From Rhizobium sp. TH2 (GTDB lineage: Bacteria; Pseudomonadota; Alphaproteobacteria; Rhizobiales; Rhizobiaceae): a stretch of DNA of 64,000 bases. Location: positions 4,340,001-4,404,000 of the forward strand of contig NZ_CP062231.1 in NCBI RefSeq assembly GCF_024707525.1, in the 5' to 3' direction. Below the pieces are notes generated by a model. That model was not told the origin of the DNA. It made no database searches and saw nothing but the letters and a program-made list of their open reading frames with translations. Position 1 is the stretch's first letter; the number at the start of each line of letters is the position of its first letter. The position numbers and the translations under genes were made by a program. Shown here one piece after another: positions 17,287-27,100 of this stretch.

Positions 17287-18021
17287 TTAGCTGTTGATAA
17301 GTGGAGGCCTGTTGCCTTGACGCGCAATTGACGGCGACAAATAGGCCGGTTCAAATCCAACAATATCTATCAAGCGTTGCCGATTGAGGAACTCGACAAT
17401 CCCGTTGCGGAACCAGACTAGCCCCTTCAGCCTCATCTCCTTGAGGACACGGTTGGCATGCACTGTCGAGAGGCCCACGGCATCGCCGATATCTGCCTGC
17501 CGCAACGGACATATGAAGCCGTCGAAGCCGGGCTTGGCAAGGTGTCGAGCCCGCTCCGCGAGTTCGAGGAGCAAGTGTCCTGTTCGCTCAAGGCCGTCCC
17601 TGCCCCCCATATTGGCCAGCCGCTCCGACATCCGAGCCTGGCGCTTCAGCGATTCCATATAAAGAACATGGGCGAGCTGCGCCCCACCACTTGATGAATG
17701 GGTCAGTGGGTCGTGGATTTCGCAGCAAACGACATCGGTGAGCGCCAAAAGCACCTCTTGGCCCATTTCTGCTGCCGTCATCGAAATCATGTCGCCATGG
17801 AGCAGGAAATCAGTAACAATGCGTGTCCCACTGGGCAATACTTTGCATGTCATTGCCCAGCCCGACTTTATGTAGAGGGCATGCCCAACCACATCGCCGT
17901 GCTCGAACATTGTTGTGCGCTCGGCAAATCGCCGAGTTACTGCCCCTTTCGCGTCAAGTACCGGGTCGATCGATCTGGCGCTGATCGCTTCGCCGGCCGC
18001 AGTATGCTCGATACCCGTCAT
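17287..18021 (-). CDS. Crp/Fnr-family transcription regulator
   Basis: This 244-residue protein has the Crp/Fnr layout. A cyclic-nucleotide-binding fold covers about 25-140 (FEHGDVVGHALYIKSGWA, then TDFLLHGDMI), a long dimer helix follows (MESLKRQARMSERLANM), and a winged helix-turn-helix ends the protein (LRQADIGDAVGLSTVHANRVLKEMR). The N-terminus has no Fnr-type Cys cluster, and I do not see the full cAMP-contact signature, so the ligand is unknown. AAGGA precedes the ATG by seven bases. It is upstream of the LuxR-type regulator on the same strand, across an AT-rich 245-bp gap that may hold that gene's promoter. It may co-regulate the polysaccharide genes; this is by position only. Confidence 0.85.
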   Translation of the reverse strand: MTGIEHTAAGEAISARSIDPVLDAKGAVTRRFAERTTMFEHGDVVGHALYIKSGWAMTCKVLPSGTRIVTDFLLHGDMISMTAAEMGQEVLLALTDVVCCEIHDPLTHSSSGGAQLAHVLYMESLKRQARMSERLANMGGRDGLERTGHLLLELAERARHLAKPGFDGFICPLRQADIGDAVGLSTVHANRVLKEMRLKGLVWFRNGIVEFLNRQRLIDIVGFEPAYLSPSIARQGNRPPLINS

Positions 18022-18140
18022 GACAATTCCTTGCGCAACCGTGTGATGGTCAAGAATTCATTATGCTCGCAAAAATTAAATTATATATTAGAAACTAATT
18101 TTGCAACTGAAGAAAGCTAAGGCTCACTGCGATTAAGATT

Positions 18141-19415
18141 CTAGTCCGCTTCGTCAGCCTCGACGTAGAGTTTAATGCGAGTCTTCTTGCTGTCTGCTTT
18201 CGCGGCTGGTGGATCCAATGCATGCATTGCACTTGCAAGATCGACTAGATTTGAGGCCTTGAGCCTGGCGGCCTCCAGAATGGGTGAACTCGTCTGCGGT
18301 TCAATCCCCTCGATGTGAGCCTCAACCAGCGCTGAAAGGATACGAGCTTGCGTAATCTCTGATCCACTCAAACAATATTTGCCTCGTCCGGTATAGTCGA
18401 AAAAGCCCGGTAGTTTGCTATCCCAACTGAGCCCAACGTGCGGAATTCCGAGGGAATAGGCAGCGATACAGGCGTGCAGCCTGTGAGCAAGAATTACCGA
18501 GGCGCCTTTGAGTATCAGGACGAGCTCCTCCGGTCTCTTCGGCCGAGGTGCCGTTGTAAGCCGACCCTCGCGAATGAGATTTGAAAGTTCTGGAAGCCGC
18601 GCGATCTGCGCCAGGAAGAATTGATCTTCTCGCGCGCCATTGCAGAAGAGCTTGACCTTGAAGCCGAGATCAACCGCGCCCTGGATGAGGCAAGCATATT
18701 GCGAGGCGTCAGCCAGCGGTATCGCGGAGGCGGAGATACTTGCGTGGCGCCGCAAGATGAACGGCGCAGTCACGCAGACCGCCACCGTCTTTGTGTTGGC
18801 ATGGCTGGCAGGGTAGACTTCCGGAAGGCTCAACTCTCGTGCCAGCAATCCCGGATCGGGTGCAATAGTGGCCAACGGCCCCGCCGGGAAATGCGACTGC
18901 CAGTTGGCTAGTGACACCTGATCCCGGACCGACACCGATATCACATTGGCGCCGCGCATCCTGCCGAAAAGTTTTAGCGCCGTCTTCGACCAATGCGCGC
19001 TGACGCCGACGGCGTGAATGGCGAGCGGCTTGCTCGACCGCGCCACGCAATCGAGGACAAGTCCGACTTTGAGAGGAAAGTTCAAATCGTCGTCCTGAAA
19101 GAGATTGCCTCCGCCTATGACGACCAGATCGGCCGACCTTAGAGATCGGTCGAACCGCTGTCGCAAGCGACGAAGCGATCGCTGCAGGAGAACCGAGATC
19201 ACAATTCGTCGAGCGGCTGCAGGTAACATCTGGAGAACCCGAAGAACGCCCGCTCGCCGTGAATTGGTGGAACCGAACTCGGTACGACCGGCGATGTCGA
19301 GCGTCTCGACCTTGACGTCAGCTCTGCTCCCAGCAAGTGCCTTCTCGAGGCACAGGGCCAACAGCCCATCGCCGAGGTTGTCACTATATTTGACGTTGAA
19401 AACCAGTACCTTCAC
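18141..19415 (-). CDS. Polysaccharide pyruvyl transferase family protein
   Basis: The 424-residue protein matches the polysaccharide pyruvyl transferase (WcaK/CsaB/ExoV) family: VKYSDNLGDGLLALCLEKAL at the N-terminus, DLVVIGGGNLFQDD near 90, and the C-terminal ILAHRLHACIAAYSLGIPHVGLSWDSK motif. Such enzymes add ketal-linked pyruvate from phosphoenolpyruvate to sugars, giving the polymer negative charge. The GTG start overlaps the upstream polymerase gene by four bases and GGAGG lies about ten bases before it, so the two are translationally coupled. Some members of this family act on other acceptors, so pyruvylation is likely but not certain. Confidence 0.82.
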   Translation of the reverse strand: MKVLVFNVKYSDNLGDGLLALCLEKALAGSRADVKVETLDIAGRTEFGSTNSRRAGVLRVLQMLPAAARRIVISVLLQRSLRRLRQRFDRSLRSADLVVIGGGNLFQDDDLNFPLKVGLVLDCVARSSKPLAIHAVGVSAHWSKTALKLFGRMRGANVISVSVRDQVSLANWQSHFPAGPLATIAPDPGLLARELSLPEVYPASHANTKTVAVCVTAPFILRRHASISASAIPLADASQYACLIQGAVDLGFKVKLFCNGAREDQFFLAQIARLPELSNLIREGRLTTAPRPKRPEELVLILKGASVILAHRLHACIAAYSLGIPHVGLSWDSKLPGFFDYTGRGKYCLSGSEITQARILSALVEAHIEGIEPQTSSPILEAARLKASNLVDLASAMHALDPPAAKADSKKTRIKLYVEADEAD

Positions 19416-20854
19416 TGGCGTAAGGCCTCCGCTCCGAATTCGTCCGGCGTGCCGCCAAACGCCGCGTAGGGTCCTGCCGTCGTTCTCATGGTCGGTATGT
19501 TTTGAGATGCGATGAACCCCGCCAGCAGATAGAAGACGAGACCGAGGTCGTATCCGGTGCCCGAGATCACCGCTGTGACCAACAATGCGAAGATTCCATT
19601 CTTGGCGGCGCTCACGATGCTGTCGGATTGATCATGGCGTGCCCCGGTTGTTCTTGCGAGAAGAGCGACCACAAACGCGCAAAACAAGACAAGACCTGGC
19701 AGGCCTATGTTGGACAAGAGGACAAGAATGTAACTTGAGGCGCGCGCGCTACCAAGTCCGGCGCCCAGCCAGGATGTGTCGATGTATGTCTGATAGGCGA
19801 CGCTGTTCCACGCCGATCGCTCGCGACCAGATTGGCTATCGCCCTTGGACAGAACGATTTCATCTACGAAATCGTAAACGGCAGCGGCGATATCGGGAAA
19901 TATTACCATCACGACGACGACAAGGAACGGCAGCCCGGCTGCAATCGCGACCAAGGCCGCGGGCCTGCCGCGGCCGGGCGCGACAGCGCTCGCCGCGAAG
20001 GATTGGAGCAGGATCACGGGCACGATGATCGCAAGACACACCAGCGCGGTTGCCGATGTCGAAAGAACAAGAAAGACCAGGGACAAGCCGGCGACGATGC
20101 CGGTCATGCGCGACCGAATTCGCGCCAGCCACAGGGTAGCGGTCACGGCGAATATTGCGACGGTATAGTCGGCGAATGCCGATGCCTCTGGAAATGTCCC
20201 GGAAATTCGTTTCAGACCACCCTTCTCCGCCCCCGTCAGCAGCGCATAATTTGCCGTCCGCACGAAGCCGAGCAGATAATTGGTGCCGGTGAAATGGGTT
20301 ACGATGTCGGCCAGCGCGAACGCCAGATTGATCCCTCCGACCACCAGCATAGCTTTGACGAACAGTCCCTGATCATTAGTACGAAGGAAATGCGCGAAGG
20401 TGAAGATGAAGCAAAGCAGGCTGCCCAAAGCATAAACCGATTGCGTAATGTTGTTTGATGAGAACCTAAGGGGCGCCAGCGTGATGACGTTTCGCGCACC
20501 GGCCGTCCTTTGCACGATCATCGTCTCCGCATCACCCTGAAACAGGTAGGGATACGTGAATGCGGTCCACAATCCGAATACGGTGATTACGAGGAGGAGG
20601 AAGCCAACACGATGGACATGGATGGCCTCGATGGCAGGTCCCGGACCATGGGCGACCAAGCAACGCAGGACAAAAAACACGAGGAAGAGATTTGGAACGA
20701 GAATGGAGGCACCGCCGAGAACCGGCAGGCTGATCGCCGACGCCGCGCCGAACACCGTGCAAACGACCAAAAGGATGAACGCGACGGAGATGGGCAGCAG
20801 GAAGATCGCCGCACCCACCACGACCGTCACGAAACCCATCAACTCGATCTGCAT
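19412..20854 (-). CDS. Wzy-like polysaccharide polymerase (O-antigen ligase superfamily)
   Basis: This 480-residue membrane protein has about 11-12 hydrophobic helices and one larger periplasmic loop, the pattern of Wzy polymerases and O-antigen ligases. Conserved-looking patches are RISGTFPEASAFADY near 220 and GRERSAWNSVAYQTYIDTSWLGAGLGS near 350-375, similar to the loop of the Wzy_C family. It should join repeat units in the periplasm after flipping by the Wzx protein. I chose the ATG at 20854 (MQIELMGFV) over an upstream start at 20911 because the longer form would add a charged tail and would run close to the regulatory motif at 20920-20932. Its stop overlaps the pyruvyl transferase start. 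Confidence 0.82.
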   Translation of the reverse strand: MQIELMGFVTVVVGAAIFLLPISVAFILLVVCTVFGAASAISLPVLGGASILVPNLFLVFFVLRCLVAHGPGPAIEAIHVHRVGFLLLVITVFGLWTAFTYPYLFQGDAETMIVQRTAGARNVITLAPLRFSSNNITQSVYALGSLLCFIFTFAHFLRTNDQGLFVKAMLVVGGINLAFALADIVTHFTGTNYLLGFVRTANYALLTGAEKGGLKRISGTFPEASAFADYTVAIFAVTATLWLARIRSRMTGIVAGLSLVFLVLSTSATALVCLAIIVPVILLQSFAASAVAPGRGRPAALVAIAAGLPFLVVVVMVIFPDIAAAVYDFVDEIVLSKGDSQSGRERSAWNSVAYQTYIDTSWLGAGLGSARASSYILVLLSNIGLPGLVLFCAFVVALLARTTGARHDQSDSIVSAAKNGIFALLVTAVISGTGYDLGLVFYLLAGFIASQNIPTMRTTAGPYAAFGGTPDEFGAEALRQ

Positions 20855-20919
20855 CCGAAAACTCTCAATACTGAGCCCTAACCAACACCTGATCCTACCA
20901 TGCCGACGCACTGCTGTAT

Positions 20920-20932
20920 TTACCGCCCGGGT
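20920..20932. promoter_or_regulatory. Candidate regulator motif, site 3
   Basis: The sequence ttaccgcccgggt, continuing aa, lies 66 bases before the polymerase start and about 73 bases before the GH16 start. It matches the motif at 6444-6456 at 10 of 13 positions and is also a TTACC-N5-GGTAA inverted repeat. It sits in the divergent promoter region of the two genes. Confidence 0.28.
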
Positions 20933-21004
20933 AAGTCTTTTTAGGTAGATTTCAGCACATTTTCAGCAGTATACGCCGCATCTGAGTAGAGTTATGAATA
21001 TAGC

Positions 21005-21886
21005 ATGCAGTATTCAGACCTCCTCTCGGCAAGATTTTGCGCGCAACACTTATCCAGCTCCGGAACGCTGCAACGCGTTCTCGGACTGTGTGCCGCCGTT
21101 GCGATATGTGGCCTACTTTCCTCGGCGACAGTCATTGCCGACAGCACGGGCACGCCCATCGATCCAGAGAAATTGAAGCTGACGTTCAGTGAAGAGTTCG
21201 ACACGTTGGACGTCTCGGCTTGGGGGCCGGGAACGCGGTGGATTGCGCATACACCCTGGTCAGGTGACTACGGCGGCGCGAGATTTGGCGATCCCGGCGA
21301 AAACTCGCCCTTCTCTACGGATAGCGGCATCCTGCGAATCGAGGCGACACGCGATGAAGCGGGCAATTGGCGATCGGGCCTGCTGGCTTCTGTCGATCGG
21401 AAGGGAGTAGGCTTCTCGCAAAAGTATGGCTATTTCGAAATGCGGGCGCAGCTTCCCGAGGGAGCAGGCGTGTGGCCTGCCTTCTGGCTGGTCGGCAGGG
21501 ACCGCAGCAAGGCAACTGCTGAGATCGACATCCTGGAATATTACGGCGACAAGCCGGGGGCCTATTCGTCAGTCGTTCATGTCTGGCACAAGAATGGTGA
21601 GCATTACTCGAAGGGCAACCGCAACGAAGTATTCGCCGAAGCCCAGCCTTCCGACTTTCATACCTATGGTGTGAAGGTCGATAAGGAATTCATCCGCATG
21701 TATTTCGATCGGAAACTGGTCTGGACAACCCCAACGCAGCCTGAACATCGCCAACCATTGTTCATTTTGTTGAACCTGGCGCTCGTCGACGGAACCAGTA
21801 ATATCATGACACCAGACCCGTCCCACATGTTTGTAGACTACGTGCGCGCTTACGCCCTTGAGGCAGACAACACGGCTCGCCCCTGA
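21005..21886 (+). CDS. exoK: Secreted GH16 endoglucanase, ExoK-like
   Basis: The 293-residue protein has a signal peptide (hydrophobic LGLCAAVAICGLLSSATVIA, residues about 25-45) and a GH16 beta-jelly-roll domain. The catalytic motif EIDILE is intact, with Glu173 as nucleophile, Asp175 and Glu178 as acid/base. Other GH16 hallmarks are LTFSEEFDTLD, YGYFEMRAQLPEGAGVWPAFWL and FVDYVRAY. Family members such as ExoK cleave beta-1,3/1,4-linked exopolysaccharide outside the cell and trim chain length. It is divergent from the polymerase gene and close to the other exo-like genes, which supports a role in processing this polymer. Confidence 0.88.
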   Translation: MQYSDLLSARFCAQHLSSSGTLQRVLGLCAAVAICGLLSSATVIADSTGTPIDPEKLKLTFSEEFDTLDVSAWGPGTRWIAHTPWSGDYGGARFGDPGENSPFSTDSGILRIEATRDEAGNWRSGLLASVDRKGVGFSQKYGYFEMRAQLPEGAGVWPAFWLVGRDRSKATAEIDILEYYGDKPGAYSSVVHVWHKNGEHYSKGNRNEVFAEAQPSDFHTYGVKVDKEFIRMYFDRKLVWTTPTQPEHRQPLFILLNLALVDGTSNIMTPDPSHMFVDYVRAYALEADNTARP

Positions 21887-22234
21887 GCACATAGCCCTTA
21901 TGTCAGACGGTTCCAACCACGATCATCGTACGCGTTAACCATCTGAAATAATGAACATTCGCTCGAGAGTTGTGCCGAACCCATCAGGTCACAGTCTCTA
22001 GTACGATGAGAGGTCTCGCCCGGCCTTTTCGAGCCAATCCGGCAGGGGTTCAGCCAAATGGATTAGGGCGTCGGTACCATCGGATAGCCGGGAAAGCCCA
22101 ATGAGCATCTTTTTATTTCGCGGCGTCATGAAATTCTGTGCGCTGTCGCAGGGGGGAAATAGCGAAGCCTGGCGATACTGATGAAGAGTTCCGATCCGAC
22201 GTGATTGGACTTAACGCTGCCTACGGAGTTCGAC
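21887..22234. promoter_or_regulatory. Gene-free region before the NRPS/PKS operon
   Basis: This 348-bp gap separates the GH16 gene from the first NRPS gene. I see no gene, no clear hairpin terminator and no recognisable operator. It must hold the promoter of the 14-kb NRPS/PKS operon. The only useful signal is CGGAG six bases before ATG 22235. Confidence 0.35.
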
Positions 22235-24136
22235 ATGAACTATTCGGATCATCTTGCGGCAAGAGCAGTTGTTGAAAGGCTGCACTATCAGCGGGATAGC
22301 AGCGTCCACGATGTGGTACGCCAACAGGCCGAGTTATCGCCGGGCGCAACTGCCCTGGTATTCGGCGATAGGTCCATGACGTATGGTGATCTCGACAAGC
22401 TGTCGGATGCCCTTGCCGAACGGCTGGTTGCGCTGGGAGTCCAAAAAAACGACATCGTGGCTCTTTTCGTCCCGCGGTCGATGGAAACGGTGATTGCCCA
22501 ATTGGCGATCCTGAAGGCGGGAGCGGCATACCTGCCAATAGATGTCGCCCTGCCGACGGAAATTCTCGACCACATGATTTCAGAGTGTCGGCCGAAGGTA
22601 GTCTTCGTCACTGCGGAGAACCGGCAAAAGATAGAAGCTGTGCCGAGGCTCCGAGGCGCGTTCGTCGATCTCTTTCACTTGGTTGGCCAGCTTCCCAGGA
22701 ATGCCGTCTTCAATGGTCCCCGTGTCGATGGGGGAGACACCGCCTACCTCATGTACACGTCGGGATCGACCGGCCGGCCAAAGGGCGTTTCCGTCACGCA
22801 TCGCGGCATACTTCGCCTCGTGATGGACCAAAACTATATCGACTTCCGCCGCGATGATGTGGTCTTGCACGGCGGATCGCTCTCGTTCGATCTCACAACG
22901 TTCGAGATATGGAGCGCTTTGCTCAACGGATGCACGCTCGCTGGCATGCCGGATGAGGTGTTCTCGGTTCCGCTCCTCTGCGACGTCATCCGTAACCGCG
23001 GCATCACGATAACCCTGCTGACCACGGGCCTGTTCAACCTTTTCGCGGACTTTGGAGACGCCCGCCTTCCCAGCCTTCGCCATGTATTGTTCGGTGGCGA
23101 AGTCGCTTCCCCGGAGCACGCCCGCCGCTTTCTCAGGGCCCATGCCAATTGTCGCCTTACGAACTGTTACGGCCCGACAGAGGCGACCTGCATCGCCACC
23201 TACTTCGAAATACCGCACTCCTTCAACGGGCATGAAATGCCGATAGGCCGTCCGATAGCCCACACCGGAATTCTGATCCTCGACGACGAGCTCGCCGAGG
23301 TCCCAGCAGGAACCGAGGGACAATTGGCGATAACCGGCGACGGGCTGGCCGATGGATATGTGCAGCGACCTGATCTGACGGAAGAACGCTTCCGCATCGT
23401 CCGAAGCGCCGACGGGCCCGTGCGTGCCTACCTGACAGGCGACATGGCGGTCATGAAGGACGACGGAACCATTGCTTTCAAAGGACGGCACGACCGGCAG
23501 GTCAAGATCAACGGCAAGCGAATTGAGCTGGACGAGATCGAGGCAGCGCTTCGGAGAGATCATCGCCTATTGGACGGCGTCGTTGTTTGCCACGAACAGG
23601 CGCCCGGCGTGAGGCATATCGTCGCCTATCTCTGCCCGAAAAGGCCGAGCGATCTGACGGATCCGGAATTTCCCCGACTGGTCATGTCCGCGCTGCGGAT
23701 GATCCTGCCGCCATACATGATCCCTAGCGCGGCGGTGGTGCTCAAGGAGTTGCCACTTACTACCGCTGGCAAGGTCGAGCGCTCCAAGCTGCAGCCACCG
23801 CCCGTCGTCAAGTCACCACTCGTCGCGCCACAGAGCCGAGACGAAGAAATCGTGATGAGGATCTGGCGGGAGGCACTGGGCGTTGAACGGATAGCTGCCG
23901 ATCGCAACTTTTTTGATCTCGGCGGCACGTCACTGCAGCTTTTGCGGGCCCACGTGGCGCTCGAGGCCGAGCTGGGTCGATCCATCGATGTGCTGGCACT
24001 CTTCCAACATACGACCATTCAGGAACTCGTTCGCTATCTCGGGAACCGGACGGGCGCACCGGTTCGAAGGATGGGTCCGGACCGGTTCGCTGGAACAGGG
24101 CAATGCAGGGTTCCAGAGTTGGGTGGGGAAAGCTAA
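22235..24136 (+). CDS. Stand-alone NRPS module: adenylation-PCP
   Basis: The 633-residue protein has an adenylation domain (about 20-530) and a peptidyl carrier domain (about 535-610). Core motifs are intact: YTSGSTGRPKG (A3), FDLTTFEIW (A4), NCYGPTEAT (A5), YLTGDM (A7), the A8 hinge KGRHDRQVKINGKRIE, and TTAGKVER with the A10 Lys. The carrier Ser is Ser566 in DLGGTSL. Reading the specificity pocket by eye gives D-L-F-L-L-G-C-C-I-K; Asp235 suggests an alpha-amino acid, but I do not recognise the code. It has no condensation domain, so it is a loading module or supplies substrate in trans. ATG 22235 is preferred for its CGGAG site. Its stop shares a base with the next start (TAATG). Confidence 0.88.
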   Translation: MNYSDHLAARAVVERLHYQRDSSVHDVVRQQAELSPGATALVFGDRSMTYGDLDKLSDALAERLVALGVQKNDIVALFVPRSMETVIAQLAILKAGAAYLPIDVALPTEILDHMISECRPKVVFVTAENRQKIEAVPRLRGAFVDLFHLVGQLPRNAVFNGPRVDGGDTAYLMYTSGSTGRPKGVSVTHRGILRLVMDQNYIDFRRDDVVLHGGSLSFDLTTFEIWSALLNGCTLAGMPDEVFSVPLLCDVIRNRGITITLLTTGLFNLFADFGDARLPSLRHVLFGGEVASPEHARRFLRAHANCRLTNCYGPTEATCIATYFEIPHSFNGHEMPIGRPIAHTGILILDDELAEVPAGTEGQLAITGDGLADGYVQRPDLTEERFRIVRSADGPVRAYLTGDMAVMKDDGTIAFKGRHDRQVKINGKRIELDEIEAALRRDHRLLDGVVVCHEQAPGVRHIVAYLCPKRPSDLTDPEFPRLVMSALRMILPPYMIPSAAVVLKELPLTTAGKVERSKLQPPPVVKSPLVAPQSRDEEIVMRIWREALGVERIAADRNFFDLGGTSLQLLRAHVALEAELGRSIDVLALFQHTTIQELVRYLGNRTGAPVRRMGPDRFAGTGQCRVPELGGES

Positions 24137-27100
24137 TGACTAAATTGAATGGACCGGAAAGGGCAGAAAAGGCCGCCGCCGCAGATGAGCACGATAAGAT
24201 CGCCATCATCGCTATGTCTGGACGTTTTCCCGGAGCAGCCGATGTCGATGCGTTATGGGATCTGGTGCTCAGAGGCGGCAACTCGTTTTCGAGATTTGAC
24301 AAGGACGACAGTGACGATGCGTTCACCGACGAGGAGCGGGCCGCATCGAATTACGTGTCGGCAAGACCGCAGATGGACGGCGTCGATATGTTCGATGCGG
24401 AGTTCTTCGGCATGTTTCCGCGCGAGGCCGCTGTTACGGATCCGCAGCATCGCATCTTTCTTGAGATCTGCTGGGAAGCGATAGAGAAGGCAGGCTACGA
24501 CACGGAGCGATACGAAGGTGCGATCGGTGTTTTTGCCGGCTGCTCGATGCCGAGCTACCTGCTCAACAATGTCTTGCAGAGCAGGGCTAAGGTCGAAGAG
24601 CTCACCACCAACTACCAGATCGGCTCCTTTGCCGAAGTGGTCGGTTCGATCAACGATACGCTCGCGACCCGTGTTGCGTATAAGCTCAAGCTTCGCGGCC
24701 CTGCATTCAGTTTGCAGTCGGCGTGCTCCACATCGCTTCTCGCCGTCACGCAGGCCTGCAATAATCTTCGGCTACAGATCTGCGACATGGCGCTGGCCGG
24801 TGGCGTGTCGATAACGTTGCCGCTCAAGCGTGGGTACATGTACCAGGAAGGCGGCATGGCGTCGCGTGACGGCATATGCCGTCCCTTCGACAGCGAGGCA
24901 TCCGGAACGGTTTTCGCGAACGGCGCCGGCGTCGTGCTTCTCAAGCGCCTTGCCGATGCGCGGCGGGATGGCGATCGCGTTCTCGCCGTCATCTGCGGAT
25001 ACGGCATCAACAATGACGGCGCCGACAAAGTCGGCTTCACTGCGCCAAGCATCAACGGCCAAGCCGAAGCCATTTCGGCAGCCCTGTCGAGTGCAGGATT
25101 CGATCCGGCCACCGTGGGCTATGTCGAGTGTCACGGCACTGCCACGCCGCTGGGTGACCCAATCGAGTTCGAAGGCTTGAGAAGCGTCTTCGGCGCGGCG
25201 GGAGGCCGGGGCACCTGTGCCCTCGGGTCGCTCAAGGGCAATGTCGGACACATGGATGCCGCAGCCGGCGTTGGCGGCCTCATCAAGGCGACACTCGCGC
25301 TGCAGTCGGCAAAGATTCCGCCGATGCCGAATTTCTCATCGCCCAATCGTCACATCGACCTCGAAAGCAGTCCCTTCTACGTTCCGACTGAAGTAACGGA
25401 GTGGCCAACCAGCGAAGCACCGCGCCGTGCAGGCGTGAGCTCCTTCGGCGTTGGAGGAACGAACGTCCACGTTGTCTTGGAGGAAGGCGTCTCTGGAGCC
25501 ACCGAAAAAAACGAATCCGCAGGACGCAATTACATTCTGCCACTCGCCGCGCGATCTGAAAGCGCGCTCGCCAACCTCCGAAGCAATCTTGCATTGCATC
25601 TGGAAGAACATCCGGATGTCTCCTTGGCGAGCGTGGCGCGAACCTTGCAGACGGGCCGACGGGAATTTGGCTTTCGTGGCTCCATCGTCGCGAGTTCACC
25701 ACTGCAGGCTGCGGGCCTGTTGAGAAAAGAGAGCTTCCGTGCTTTCGCGGCGGATGCCTCGGCGCCTGTCGTCTTCATGTTTCCGGGACAGGGCGCGCAG
25801 TATGTCGGCATGGGTTTCGGCCTATACAACAGCGAGCCAGAGTTTGCCCGGTGGATCGATCGGGGAGCCGAAATCGTCAAGATGTCCTACGGCTTCGACC
25901 CACGCGATTACATTTGCCACAATGGAAATGTCAGCGAGGCGATGCATCATGAACTGCGCGAAACCCGTATTGCACAACCCTGCCTCTATCTGACCGAATA
26001 TGCTCTCGCGCGCCTCTGGCTGATGCACGGATTGAGACCCGATGGACTGATTGGCCACAGCGTGGGAGAATTCGCCGCCGCGACGCTTTCCAACGTCATG
26101 TCATTCGAAGACGGACTGCGATTGGTGACTGCACGCGGGCGCTTCATGCAGAGTCAACCGCCGGGCAGCATGGTCTCGGTCCGGGCAAGTGCCGAGAAGA
26201 TTGAAGGTTATTTGCACAACGACGCGGAGATCGCTGCGGTCAACGCGCCCAATCTCTGCGTCATCGCCGGCCAGTTCGATGGCATAGACGCCGTTTGCAA
26301 ACGTCTGGAGGGCGCCGAGATCGCCTTTTCGCACCTGCATACCTCGCATGCCTTCCATTCTCGCATGATGGACCCCGTAATCGAGGCGCTCAGCGGCGAG
26401 GCTGCCAAGTTGACCTACGGCACAGCAAGCCTGCCCTATATATCCAGTGTCACCGGCGACTGGCAGGACAACGATGCTGGAATGTCGCCGCAATATTGGG
26501 CAGCACATTGTCGCAAGCCAGTCCAGTTCGCGCGTGGCATCCAAACGATTTGCGCGCAGGGCAAGCCGATTCTGGTGGAAGTGGGACCGGGAAGAACGCT
26601 GTCGGTATTCGCCGCCCAGACGGTTGGCAGAGATGGGACCACGGCCATCATCCAGTCCATGCCGGAACACAATCGGGCGTCCGAAGCCGTGGAAGTTCTG
26701 CTCGAGGCACACGGCCATTTGTGGGCAGCCGGCGCTAGCATCGACTGGCCGAAATTGCCCAAGACGACGAACCAGCGCGCAACTCTGCCGACCTATCCCT
26801 TCGAGCGCCAGCGCCACTGGATTGAAGCCCCGCCAATCGCCCGCCGCCAGGCGCAGGTCTCGTCCGGGCTGCCGGCCCCGGCCCAAACGGTCATAGCTGA
26901 AAGTTTTCCAGTCATCCAATCAGAAGAAGTTCGTTCCATGTCAACCTCGACCTCCCAGGAAACCTCCAATCGTGCCGCCAGCCTCGAGGCTGCGCTTCTC
27001 GCGCTGCTCAGCGAAATGTCTGGAGAAAGTCTCACTCCTGATATGCGCACAGCAACCTTCCTGGAATTGGGATTCGACTCTCTCTTCGTGGGCCAGTTCG